Below are positions 36,100 to 44,069 of a DNA stretch of 64,000 nucleotides, one piece after another. Below the pieces are notes generated by a model that was given only the letters and a program-made list of their open reading frames with translations, ran no database searches and was not told the DNA's origin. Source of the stretch: Bradyrhizobium sp. CCGE-LA001 (GTDB lineage Bacteria > Pseudomonadota > Alphaproteobacteria > Rhizobiales > Xanthobacteraceae); the NCBI RefSeq assembly GCF_000296215.2, contig NZ_CP013949.1, positions 1,171,501 through 1,235,500 of the forward strand, given 5' to 3'. The first letter of the stretch is position 1. Each line of letters starts with the position of its first letter. The position numbers and the translations under genes are program-made.

Positions 36100-36258
36100 G
36101 AACCAAGCCGAGCCGAGTTCCACGATCGAGCGTAGAGTTGCGGCGGGAAGATTCGGTAGTCGCTGTTGCGTTCAGGTAACGCGGTGCGCGCGACTGCCGG
36201 GTTAAAATTGCATCACCAAATCATTCGTGATTCCGTGCCTTAAAAATTGGGGAAGATA

Positions 36259-36984
36259 ATGAAAAGATTCGTCATCGCCGCTGCCGCTCTCGTCCTCGGC
36301 ACCGCCGGCGCGTCAGCCGCCGATATGGCCGCCCGGCCTTACACCAAGGCTCCCGCACCGGTAGCCGCCGTTTACAACTGGACCGGCTTCTACATCGGTG
36401 CGCAGGTCGGTTACGCCTGGGGTGACAACGGTACCCGTGAGTTCGACCCAGCGGGCGTCCCCACGGGCCTCGTCCAGGGCTTCAACGCCAATGGCGTCGT
36501 CGGCGGTGGTCACGTTGGCTACAATTGGCAGTTCGGCCAATTCGTCTTCGGTCTCGAAGGCGACATAGAGGGCGCCGACGTCAACGGGGGTTATCGCCTT
36601 GGCAACCTCAATGGCACTGATTTCCGGATCGATGCTCAGGCCTCTATCCGCGGTCGCCTTGGTGTCGCTTTCAACAATTCGCTGCTCTACGTGACCGGCG
36701 GTGCGGCCTGGGCCGATATGGACCACACCTACGTGCTCGCGAACGCTCTGTTTGAGACCGTCTCCACCACCCGCACTGGCTGGACCGTCGGCGCAGGCTG
36801 GGAATACGGCTTCACGCCCAACTGGTCGGCCCGTGTTGAATATCGCTACACCGATTTCGGCAATTTCCGGAACACCTCTGTCGTTGCATTCCCCGGCTTC
36901 TCTTACGAACATGATCCGGTGTTTCACACCGTGCGTGCAGGTGTGAGCTATCGCTTCGGCGGACCGGTGGTGGCAAGATACTGA
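36259..36984 (+). CDS. Omp25/31-kDa-type outer-membrane beta-barrel protein
   Basis: A 241-residue outer-membrane protein of the rhizobial/Brucella Omp25-Omp31 (RopB) family. The signal peptide MKRFVIAAAALVLGTAGASA is cleaved before ADMAARPY. The first strand YNWTGFYIGAQVGYAWGD is diagnostic, later strands include VGGGHVGYNWQFGQFVFGLEGD, and the C-terminal strand ends in SYRFGGPVVARY. Eight strands are expected. GGGGAAG precedes the ATG at 36259. A terminator follows 28 bp after the stop. Such proteins stabilise the envelope and are often present in many copies. Confidence 0.93.
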   Translation: MKRFVIAAAALVLGTAGASAADMAARPYTKAPAPVAAVYNWTGFYIGAQVGYAWGDNGTREFDPAGVPTGLVQGFNANGVVGGGHVGYNWQFGQFVFGLEGDIEGADVNGGYRLGNLNGTDFRIDAQASIRGRLGVAFNNSLLYVTGGAAWADMDHTYVLANALFETVSTTRTGWTVGAGWEYGFTPNWSARVEYRYTDFGNFRNTSVVAFPGFSYEHDPVFHTVRAGVSYRFGGPVVARY

Positions 36985-37012
36985 TCGCCAAACCTGAATA
37001 CGTGAACAGCTC

Positions 37013-37045
37013 AAAGCCCCGGCGTCGCCCGGGGCTTTGTTGTTT
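37013..37045 (+). terminator. Intrinsic terminator after the Omp25-like gene
   Basis: A 10-bp stem AAAGCCCCGG / CCGGGGCTTT with a 6-base loop is followed by GTTGTTT. Confidence 0.8.
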
Positions 37046-37062
37046 GGTGGTGCCCCGTCCTC

Positions 37063-37146
37063 CGTCCTCGCGAGCGCAGCAAAGTAAATTCAGAGTCTCC
37101 GCGGTAGCAGTCTGGATTGCTTCGTCGCAAAAGCTTCTCGCAATGA
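37063..37146. repeat. Degenerate family C inverted repeat
   Basis: The left arm (TCGCGAGCGCAGCAAAG) is decayed. The right part GTCTGGATTGCTTCGTCGCAA is conserved, as is a final CGCAATGA. Compare the perfect copy at 58407-58486 and the partial copy at 38524-38590. Its right end runs into a fragment duplicated from the 38635 gene. Confidence 0.6.
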
Positions 37147-37178
37147 TGCCGAGCCCTTTCGAATTGTAGGCTCGCACC
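37143..37178. repeat. 36-bp fragment duplicated from the enolase-superfamily gene
   Basis: Matches 39290-39325 at 35 of 36 positions in the same orientation (coding the minus-strand motif VRAYNSKGLGIM of the 38635 gene). It is joined on the left to the family C repeat and on the right to the binding-protein remnant at 37190, so the junction records an illegitimate recombination. Confidence 0.75.
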
Positions 37179-37189
37179 CTAAGCCGAGC

Positions 37190-37306
37190 GATCTGCCGGT
37201 CGAGCAGCCGACACGTTTCAAGCTGATAAATCGAGAAGTTGATAATGCGCTCGGCTTACAGATCCCAACATCGGTACTCATTGGCGCTGACGAAATCATT
37301 GAGTAG
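37190..37306 (+). pseudogene. C-terminal remnant of a TrpX-type ABC substrate-binding protein
   Basis: 39 codons reading DLPVEQPTRFKLINREVD..., then ALGLQIP...ADEIIE and TAG. This matches the last part of the family as seen in the intact gene at 37508 (NLPVELPIKYDFVINLATAK...LLARADEVIE). It has no start codon or N-terminal lobe and is fused to unrelated debris upstream. It is not derived by simple duplication of the 37508 gene, since the sequences differ at many positions. Confidence 0.85.
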
Positions 37307-37314
37307 GTCGGTAC

Positions 37315-37408
37315 TGGCCCGCAGCGGCCTCGCCTGACCGTCCAACGATCGCCTGCTCGCACCTGGAGAGCGGAATAGGGCTGTGACCTCTGTTCACTTC
37401 AGCATGTG
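37315..37408. repeat. Dispersed ~90-bp repeat (family F, copy 2)
   Basis: Second copy of the element at 35778-35867, with the same core segments GCGGCCTCGCCTGACC and TTCACTTCAGCA. It begins 8 bp after the stop codon of the binding-protein remnant and ends 100 bp before the intact gene of the same family. Confidence 0.65.
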
Positions 37409-37507
37409 ACCCAAAGCGGGGCTACACCAATCGAGGATTATTGATGCGAAGTGTGCTATACGTTTGTCTCCAACGAACTGGAAAGCCATTGGATTGTGGG
37501 CAATCTA

Positions 37508-38488
37508 ATGAAGCGACGCGAGTTCCTGATCCTAGTTGGCGGCGTGACGACTTGGCCATTCGCGGCTCAAGCTCAAAGAAGTCGCAGGATTGCTCGGATT
37601 GGCGTGCTCTGGCACGCGGGCAATGCAGAGGAAGAGGCGGTCTTTCTGAAGCCGCTGGTAGACGGACTTGCCAAGCTAGGGTACGTGGAGGGAAAGAACG
37701 TAATATACGAGCATCGCTTTCCGGCAGAGCAGCCTGAGCGTTTCAAAGCGATGGCCGGGGAGTTGGCGCAGCTTAACCTCGACGTCATCATCACCTCAGC
37801 GTCGGCCGCAGCATACGCGGCGAAAGCGGCAACCAAAACAACTCCCATCGTCTTCATTATTGTTGCTGACCCCGTAGGTGGCGGGCTGGTCAATAGCTTT
37901 TCGCGACCAGGCGGCAACATCACGGGCTATGCAGTAGTGGATGTTAGCCCAAAGCGACTTCAACTATTCAAGGAGACGTTTCCCAATCTCTCCCGGGTGG
38001 CATTGCTTATCAATCCAGATAACCGCTCGACTGCTCAACGCTTTTTCGATCAGGTGGTAGCAGCGGCAAACCCACTGGATTTAACGGTGCAGCCGATTGA
38101 GGTGCTAGGTCCTCGCGACTTCGAGCGAGCTCTTTATCTCATCCCTAGAGACAAGAAAACTGGCGTGATCACGGTTTTCGATCCGATGTTCTTCAATGAG
38201 CGTAGACAGATCGCGCAAGTGGCGATGGCGTATGGCTTGCCCGTGATGGCACCTGCCGACGTCTATGTGAAAGCAGGGGCGCTGATGTCCTATGGTCCCG
38301 ATTTGGTTGACCTGTTTCGACGCGCAGCAACTTCCGTCGACAAGATACTAAAAGGCGAGCAACCGGGAAATCTGCCGGTCGAGCTGCCAATCAAATACGA
38401 CTTTGTCATCAATTTAGCGACTGCCAAGACCATACAGATGGATGTTCCGGCAACGCTATTAGCGCGCGCCGATGAGGTGATTGAATAG
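37508..38488 (+). CDS. ABC transporter substrate-binding protein, TrpX/YtrF type
   Basis: A 326-residue periplasmic receptor of the ABC_sub_bind family (PF04392). A Tat/Sec-like leader MKRREFLILVGGVTTWPF ends at AQA (about 22). RIGVLWHAGNAEEEA opens the first lobe, followed by FSRPGGNITGYAVVD, LLINPDN and the closing LLARADEVIE. These receptors are extremely multi-copy in Bradyrhizobium and usually lack adjacent permeases, as here. The start at 37508 is set by the leader; the frame extends to 37451. Codon usage is less GC-rich than the flanks, suggesting transfer or relaxed selection. Confidence 0.9.
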   Translation: MKRREFLILVGGVTTWPFAAQAQRSRRIARIGVLWHAGNAEEEAVFLKPLVDGLAKLGYVEGKNVIYEHRFPAEQPERFKAMAGELAQLNLDVIITSASAAAYAAKAATKTTPIVFIIVADPVGGGLVNSFSRPGGNITGYAVVDVSPKRLQLFKETFPNLSRVALLINPDNRSTAQRFFDQVVAAANPLDLTVQPIEVLGPRDFERALYLIPRDKKTGVITVFDPMFFNERRQIAQVAMAYGLPVMAPADVYVKAGALMSYGPDLVDLFRRAATSVDKILKGEQPGNLPVELPIKYDFVINLATAKTIQMDVPATLLARADEVIE

Positions 38489-38523
38489 GATGCCCCTTGG
38501 CGACCCCTGTTTCTGACCTTCGG

Positions 38524-38590
38524 CGTCATTGCGAGCGCAGCAAGCAATCCGAAGTCTTCGCTGCGACGGTCTGGATTGCTTCGTCGCAAG
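38524..38590. repeat. Family C inverted repeat, partial copy
   Basis: The left arm CGTCATTGCGAGCGCAGC-AAGCAATCC and the right arm GGTCTGGATTGCTTCGTCGCAA are each shortened compared with the perfect copy at 58407-58486. Confidence 0.7.
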
Positions 38591-38634
38591 ACCGGCTTTC
38601 GCCAGGACGACTCCCGGGATGTAGCGGCAGGACG

Positions 38635-39726
38635 TCACCCAACGAGATATTTGGTCACCGCCGCCTCGTCCCATTCGATCCCGTTGCCGGGCTCCTCGCT
38701 CGGCAGCGCGAAGCCGTCCTTGATCTTCAGGCGCGTCGAAAGCACCGCGTCGGCCCAGTCGACATATTCCAGCCAATGCGCGGTCGGGGTCACGCAGAGC
38801 AGATGCGCGCTCACTTCCGAGAACAGGTGCGTCGACATCTCGATGCCGGCGCCGTGGGCGAGCGCGGCGGCGCGGAGCCAGCCGGTGACGCCGCCGATGC
38901 GCTGGACGTCAGGCATGACGTAGTCGCAGGCTTCAGTCGAGAGCGCCGCCTGCATCGAGAACGCGCTGTCGAAATTCTCGCCGATCTGAACCGGCGTATG
39001 CAGCGCGTCCGCGATGCGGGCGCAGCCCACATAGTCGTCGTGGCGGATCGGCTCCTCGATCCAGGTGAGGCCTTCGTCGTCGAGCATCTCGCCGCGGCGG
39101 ATGGCTTCGGTGACCGTCAGCGCCTGATTGTAGTCGCACATCAGCGTGACCTGATCGCCGACCGCCTTGCGCACGGCGCGAACGACGGCGAGATCCTCCC
39201 GCGCATCGGGCCGGCCGACGCGGATCTTGGCCGCTCCGAAACCCTCAGCCAGCAGCTTGTGCGCTTCCTCCACCGCGGCGCCCGCCGACATGATGCCGAG
39301 CCCTTTCGAATTGTAGGCGCGCACCGGCTTCGGCGCGCCGCCGAGCAGGCGCGCCAGCGGCAGGCCCTTGCTGCGCGCCAGCGCGTCCCATGCCGCCATG
39401 TCGATGCCGGATTGCGCCAGCCGTTGCAGGCCGGCGAGGCCCAGCAGCGTGAAGCGCTGCGCCAGCTTGCGTTCGATCTCGAACGGCAGCAGCTCGTCGC
39501 CGGCGAGGAGATCCGACATTTCCGTGACCATCGCCGTCAGCGGCTTCAAGGCCGACGGGGTGATCGAGAACAGATAGGCATGCCCGCGCACGCCCTGGTC
39601 GGTCTCGCAGTCGATCAGCACCAGCGGCGCCTTGGCGACCGATCCGGTCGAGGTTTGGAGCGGCAGGTTCATCGGCACGATCACGGGCCGCGCCTGGAAG
39701 CGCTTGATGCGGATGGTCTCGGTCAT
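38635..39726 (-). CDS. Enolase-superfamily enzyme, mandelate racemase subgroup
   Basis: A 363-residue barrel enzyme closest in motif layout to mandelate racemase. Metal ligands are the Asp of CDYNQ, the Glu of WIEEP and the Glu of GENFD. The His-Asp dyad is in STHLFSEVSAHL and MPDVQRIGGVTGW, and a late Glu is in HWLEYVDW. The opposite-face K-x-K site reads K-I-R (AAKIRVGRP), so the second Lys is Arg. Racemase or acid-sugar dehydratase activity on an alpha-hydroxy acid is possible; the substrate is not assignable. GGGAGAG precedes the ATG at 39726. A LysE exporter lies 31 bp upstream on the same strand. Confidence 0.85.
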   Translation of the reverse strand: MTETIRIKRFQARPVIVPMNLPLQTSTGSVAKAPLVLIDCETDQGVRGHAYLFSITPSALKPLTAMVTEMSDLLAGDELLPFEIERKLAQRFTLLGLAGLQRLAQSGIDMAAWDALARSKGLPLARLLGGAPKPVRAYNSKGLGIMSAGAAVEEAHKLLAEGFGAAKIRVGRPDAREDLAVVRAVRKAVGDQVTLMCDYNQALTVTEAIRRGEMLDDEGLTWIEEPIRHDDYVGCARIADALHTPVQIGENFDSAFSMQAALSTEACDYVMPDVQRIGGVTGWLRAAALAHGAGIEMSTHLFSEVSAHLLCVTPTAHWLEYVDWADAVLSTRLKIKDGFALPSEEPGNGIEWDEAAVTKYLVG

Positions 39727-39757
39727 GGGGCTCTCCCGGCGGGATGGAACGATCAGG

Positions 39758-40384
39758 CTACTTTTGCTGCAAGGCCATGCGAACGCCAAGACCCAGGTAG
39801 ATCGCCCCGATGACGCGGCCCTGCCACCGGCCGATGCCGCGATGACGGGTGAGCCAGCCAGCGACTTGGCCGGCAACGAGCGCGATCAATGCGGTGTAGA
39901 TCGCGCTCATGATGACGAAGATGAGGCCAAGTATTGCAAGCTGGGCAACGACGGAGCCGTGCTCGGAATGTACGAATTGCGGGAGGAAGGCCAGGAAGAA
40001 GAGCGCCGTCTTCGGGTTGAGCAGTTCAGCCAGCACGGCCTGCCGGAAGGCGAGCGATGTGTCGACCAAACGCGACTGCGTCAACTTGATATCCTCTCCT
40101 CTTTCCATGAGCGCGCGGATGCCAAGATATATGAGGTAGGCAGCGCCGGCGTACTTCACCAGGCTGAAGGCGAGAGCCGAGGTCATCAGCACTGCCGACA
40201 ATCCGAGCGTAGCCATCGCGGTGTGAAGCAGATCCCCCGTCGCGATGCCAAGGCCGGTGGCAATTCCGACGCGATGCCCGCCCACAGACGAGCGCCCGAG
40301 CACCAGGATGACGGCGGGACCCGGAATGAGAAAGAGGCCGAGAACCACCGCGACATAGGTCAGCAACGTGTCGAATTGGATCAT
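39758..40384 (-). CDS. LysE/RhtB-family exporter
   Basis: A 208-residue inner-membrane protein with six hydrophobic helices. LFLIPGPAVILVLGRS near residue 17 and LLNPKTALFFLAFLPQF near 118 are the family signatures. It probably exports an amino acid or related metabolite. It ends 31 bp before the enolase-superfamily gene on the same strand, so the two may be cotranscribed. It is a distinct paralogue of the 16588 protein. Confidence 0.92.
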   Translation of the reverse strand: MIQFDTLLTYVAVVLGLFLIPGPAVILVLGRSSVGGHRVGIATGLGIATGDLLHTAMATLGLSAVLMTSALAFSLVKYAGAAYLIYLGIRALMERGEDIKLTQSRLVDTSLAFRQAVLAELLNPKTALFFLAFLPQFVHSEHGSVVAQLAILGLIFVIMSAIYTALIALVAGQVAGWLTRHRGIGRWQGRVIGAIYLGLGVRMALQQK

Positions 40385-40565
40385 GGTGGCCTCCGATCTG
40401 ATTGTCAGGAGCTAGAACCAGCCAGACCCGGTCTCTCAATGCAAGTCCTCAATATGGCGTGGGCTTCTGGTTCGGGCGGCGGAGCGAAGCTGCATCATCA
40501 CGAGGCCGCACCGGGGCTCGATCTTCATTTCGGGTCCGGCGCGTGGAGCACCGAAGCGTCCGCAT

Positions 40566-40652
40566 CGTCATGGCCGGGCTTGTCCCGGCCATCCACGTCT
40601 TGCCACGTAGAACGAAGAACGTGGATGCCCGGGACAAGCCCGGGCATGACGG
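40566..40652. repeat. Paired-hairpin intergenic element (family B, copy 2)
   Basis: Left hairpin GGCCGGGCTTGTCCCGGCC, linker ATCCACGTCTT ... AAGAACGTGGAT (self-pairing), right hairpin GCCCGGGACAAGCCCGGGC. Nearly the same as 11522-11608. It lies in the 287-bp gap between the LysE gene and the frameshifted binding protein. Confidence 0.8.
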
Positions 40653-40671
40653 TCGCCTTTGTTTTTGAATG

Positions 40672-41894
40672 TCACCTTGCCACGCCTTCCGTGAACGCGG
40701 TCTCGATCACCTCTCCGAAAGGCTGCCAGGACCGGCCGTCGAATTGCACCAGCCGCATCTGCCTGATCGGCAGATAGTTGTGGGGCGAGGTGTTCATCCT
40801 GATGTCGGGCAGCGCAAGGGTGGGGTGATGATTCCTCAGCGAGGCCGCCTGCCGCATGATATTTTCGCGCGAGATATCGTCGCCGCATTGCTTCAGCACC
40901 TGGGTCAGCGCCTCGGCTGCGGCGTAGCCATAGACGGCCGCGCTGTTGTTGGTGCTCTCGACCTGATGATACTTGTCCATGAAGGCGAACCGTCCTTCAT
41001 GGCGGAATCGTCCTTCCATGCGGGATCGCTCGGGTCCTTCAGGAACGCCGCCGAGATCACGCCGGCCGAGTTCTCCAGGCCCGCGGGCGCCATCGCATTG
41101 GCAATCGAGGCGGAGGCGTCGTTGACGATGAAGACCGGATGCCAATTCATGGACGCCGCCAGCTTGATCACCTTGGAGGCCGTCGAGGGCACGCCGAGAA
41201 AGACGAAGATGTCGGCGCCCGAGCGCTTCAGGATCGAGATGTGCCCGTCGAGATGCTGATCGGCAATGTCGAAGGCGATGTCGACGAGGACGTGACGGTT
41301 GAGGTCGCCAAGTCCTTCCTGGATGCCCTTGTAGAGCATGCGGCCGAACTGGTCGTTCTGCCAGAGCACGACGATCTTCTTCCGGGGATAATAGGCCTGG
41401 ATGTAGTTGGCATAGATGCGTCCTTCCGACCGCAATGAGGGCTGCCAGCCCATGGTCCAGGGAAACGCGCCTGGCTGGCTCAGCTCCTCGTCGCCGGAGG
41501 CAACGAACAGCTGCGGGATCTTCTTCTCGTTCAGATACCAGCGCGTCGCGAGATTGCCGGGCGTGCCGAACGAGCCGAACATCAGATCCACCTTATCGGC
41601 CTCGACCAGGTTGCGCGTCAACTCCAGCGCCGTCGCCGGATCGGAATTGTCGTCGCGCGTGATGAAGCGGATCTTGCGGCCGTTGATGCCGCCGCGCGCA
41701 TTGATCATGTCGAAATAGGCGGCCTCGGCTTGGCCGATGGCCCCGAACTCCGAGAGCGGCCCCGAATACGGCATGACATTGCCGATGCGGATTTCCTTGT
41801 CGGTTGCGGGTTGGTCCGCGCGTTGCAGTGACATCGCCCCGAGCGAGGTCAGTGCAGCGATCAAAACGAATAGCACTCTGCCGGTGACGCGCAT
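40672..41894 (-). pseudogene. Frameshifted LivK-type ABC substrate-binding protein
   Basis: The N-terminal part (MRVTGRVLFVLIAALTSL signal, then EIRIGNVMPYSGPLSEFG) reads from 41894 to about 40990. There the frame is lost after SAMKDG, and the correct continuation (FAFMDKYHQVESTNNSA ... GRSWQPFGEVI) is in another frame down to 40672. One missing base near 40989-40992, where a Trp codon is expected between KD and FAF, explains it. Both halves are well preserved, so either the mutation is recent or it is a sequencing error. Together they would make a ~408-residue periplasmic receptor. Confidence 0.85.
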
Positions 41895-42046
41895 GCTCGA
41901 CACCTTGTCGTTGGCCCCCAACGAGGTCGGCTCAATTCGCAGCAAGGCAAGTTGATCTAGATCAGGCGTTTGGCAATCGTGTGGCTTCTGCGGCCGGCTT
42001 CAATGCAGCGCAGGCGGCATGAAATGGCAGGCGTGCTGACGCGCCG

Positions 42047-42976
42047 CTACGGCAGTCCCCGCGCCTCGAGCTGACGCACCAGCAGCAGCGTCGGCTCGGC
42101 GAGGCTGTCGCCGGAGCCGTCGAGGCCGAAGGCGTTGGCGATGCCGTCGCGGCTGCGCAGCAGCGCGCTGCGCGGACAATGGCCGGCTCCGCAGAGCGTC
42201 TTCTTCAGGGTCTCTCCTTGCGCCACGATGCCCGGGGAATCGTCCGCGGCCCAGGCCAGCACGATCGGCACGTCGACATTGAGGATGCCGGGGAAGACCG
42301 AGCGCGTGTTGTACTGGCTGGCATCGGTGCCGAGATAGGCCTTCTCGCTGTCGCTGGCGTCCTTGCCTGCGCGGTAGATGCCGGACACCAGCACCACGGC
42401 CGCGACGTCGGCGCGGTCGGCCTGAAACTCGGGATGCGCCAGCAGGGTGGCGACATGGAAGGCGCCGGCGCCATAGCCGACCGCGACGATCTCGCGGGCG
42501 TCGCCGTTGAACAGGTCGATATTGCCGTGGATCCAGGACAGCGCCGCCGCGACGTCAGTAGCTCCCATCGGCCAGGTCGCCGCAGGCGCCAGGCGATAAT
42601 TGACGCGCACGCCGATCATCTGGTTGCGGGCGGCGAAGCACATCGCCTGGTCCTCGATCTGTCGCGCCAGCTCCGGCGCCGCGCGGTCGCCGGTAAAAGT
42701 GTCGCCGGTCACGAACAGCAACACCGGCCGCGGCGTATCCGCCTTGATTTCGCTGGTCGCGATGTCGAGCACATTCGCCTCGCTCTCGCCATAGCGCAGC
42801 CCGCGCGAGAAGCTGACCTGCTCGCACAGGCGCGCGGTGCCGCCGGCCGTGGTGTCGCTGTCGGTGAGGCCGATTTGCACGAGGTTGGACGGACGTAAGA
42901 GCCGGGCCGGCAAAGGTCCGTGCGCGGACGCCGTGGTCATGGTCAGAAGCAGGAAAAACGTCAGATAATTCTTCAT
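42047..42976 (-). CDS. Secreted esterase-like alpha/beta-hydrolase lacking the nucleophile
   Basis: A 309-residue exported protein (signal MKNYLTFFLLLTMTTASA) with the BD-FAE/carboxylesterase layout: a GVRVNYRLAPAATWPMGATDV segment, a nucleophile-elbow region and late AWAADDSPGI and GHCPRSALL segments. The elbow reads VGYGAGA, with Gly where the family has Ser (GHSAG). The oxyanion HGGxW motif is replaced by VTGDTFTGD. Unless another residue substitutes, it should not hydrolyse esters and may be a binding or structural protein. The frame is intact, so it is under selection for something else. Confidence 0.8.
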   Translation of the reverse strand: MKNYLTFFLLLTMTTASAHGPLPARLLRPSNLVQIGLTDSDTTAGGTARLCEQVSFSRGLRYGESEANVLDIATSEIKADTPRPVLLFVTGDTFTGDRAAPELARQIEDQAMCFAARNQMIGVRVNYRLAPAATWPMGATDVAAALSWIHGNIDLFNGDAREIVAVGYGAGAFHVATLLAHPEFQADRADVAAVVLVSGIYRAGKDASDSEKAYLGTDASQYNTRSVFPGILNVDVPIVLAWAADDSPGIVAQGETLKKTLCGAGHCPRSALLRSRDGIANAFGLDGSGDSLAEPTLLLVRQLEARGLP

Positions 42977-43276
42977 GGTGATGCCGGCCTTGCGGCCCAT
43001 ATTGGCCCGCCGATATGGCCTGTCTTTTCAATTCGCCACATTAGTCAGCCGGCCTTGAGGCGAATTCGCGGCACCAGTGGACGGCACGGAACGGACATCC
43101 GGCCTGGCCTGTCGCCGCATTTGGAACGCAAATTCGCAGAGCTCCGGAGAATTGCGCAGCGCCGCCGTTTTGTCTCGATCCGTCAAGCCGTTGCCCGGCA
43201 TTGCCGAGGCTCGGGCCGGAAACAGCTTTCTACTGTGCATGGGGTTGTTTTCGCAGTTTGGTTTTGGAGACGTCCA

Positions 43277-43849
43277 TCATACCCGCTTCATCGTCCGGAA
43301 GGTGATGGAATAGCGGCGAGCTTCCACCGGCGGAATGCTGTGCTCCCATTGCGACCGCGCCTCGCCGTCCATCATGTAGAGCGAGCGCGGCAGGGCTTCC
43401 AGCGTGTGGCGCTCCCATCGCTCGCCGCTGCGGCGGCGGAAGCGGAACTTGCAGGGCGCGCCCAGCGAGAGGCCAAGCACCTTGTCGAAATGCGGCTTGT
43501 CGCGGTGCCAGCCGATGCCGACGCCGGCCTCATATTCGGTGCAGAGCACCTGGCGGACGCTGGCCTCCGGCAGCCCCGCCCAAGCCTCCACCTGCCGTGC
43601 GATCGGCAGCACCCAGTCGGGGATCGGCTCTGCTTCGCCCAGGCGCTGCAGCGAATAGTCGTAGCGATAGCCGAACGACGCCACCCGGCGATTGCCCTCG
43701 AAGGCGCCGAACTGAAACCGTTGAAGCGGCAATGCCGCGATGCGGCTGATCAAGGCCTGCTCGAGAGCGGCATCGATAAAATTGTCCGTATGGCGAAGCC
43801 CGGCGGGCCCGGCCAACGGATCTGCGAACAAGCCAAGCTGCTGCGTCAT
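43277..43849 (-). CDS. AlkB-like 2-oxoglutarate/Fe(II) dioxygenase
   Basis: A 190-residue AlkB-family protein, probably repairing alkylated nucleic acid bases. FGAFEGNRRVASFGYRYDY is the substrate-side strand. WHRDKPHFD supplies the first Fe ligands (His, Asp), and HSIPPVEARRYSITFR holds the last His and the two Arg that bind 2-oxoglutarate. The start at 43849 (MTQQLGLFADP) follows AGGA; the frame extends to 43966 but overlaps the divergent 46-residue gene region. It is alone, with no ada or alkA next to it. Confidence 0.92.
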   Translation of the reverse strand: MTQQLGLFADPLAGPAGLRHTDNFIDAALEQALISRIAALPLQRFQFGAFEGNRRVASFGYRYDYSLQRLGEAEPIPDWVLPIARQVEAWAGLPEASVRQVLCTEYEAGVGIGWHRDKPHFDKVLGLSLGAPCKFRFRRRSGERWERHTLEALPRSLYMMDGEARSQWEHSIPPVEARRYSITFRTMKRV

Positions 43850-43928
43850 TCCTCGCACGTCCGTGATGGAACCTATTGGCGGCTGATGCGACTTACATAT
43901 GACGCGGAGAGTAATGTGCGAGGCTGTC

Positions 43929-44069
43929 ATGGCAGAGAAGCATACCGCCGATCCGGCAGAGATCATGCGGGCGACCGGTCATCCTGAGCTGGAATATGCC
44001 GCCGGCTGGACCATCGCTGGTCTCGTTACCATCGCCACCATCGTCGCCGCCTGGGTGTTCGCGATCTAG
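43929..44069 (+). CDS. 46-residue single-helix membrane protein
   Basis: Small gene: MAEKHTADPAEIMRATGHPELEY... then a hydrophobic helix (WTIAGLVTIATIVAAWVF) up to the end. GAGG lies five bases before the ATG at 43929; an in-frame ATG 15 bp upstream is less likely. Charge distribution puts the N-terminus in the cytosol. Its stop codon overlaps the stop of the opposing histidine kinase in a CTAG (44066-44069). It is divergent from alkB. Function unknown. Confidence 0.6.
   Translation: MAEKHTADPAEIMRATGHPELEYAAGWTIAGLVTIATIVAAWVFAI

Noticed and set aside
40905..41145. Programmed ribosomal frameshift in the LivK-type gene
   Set aside because: No slippery heptamer or downstream pseudoknot is evident, and periplasmic receptors do not use frameshifting; mutation or sequencing error is simpler.
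29607..41900. Genomic island inserted at tRNA-Val
   Set aside because: The region is mosaic, but no integrase gene and no direct repeat of the tRNA 3' end were found within the window.
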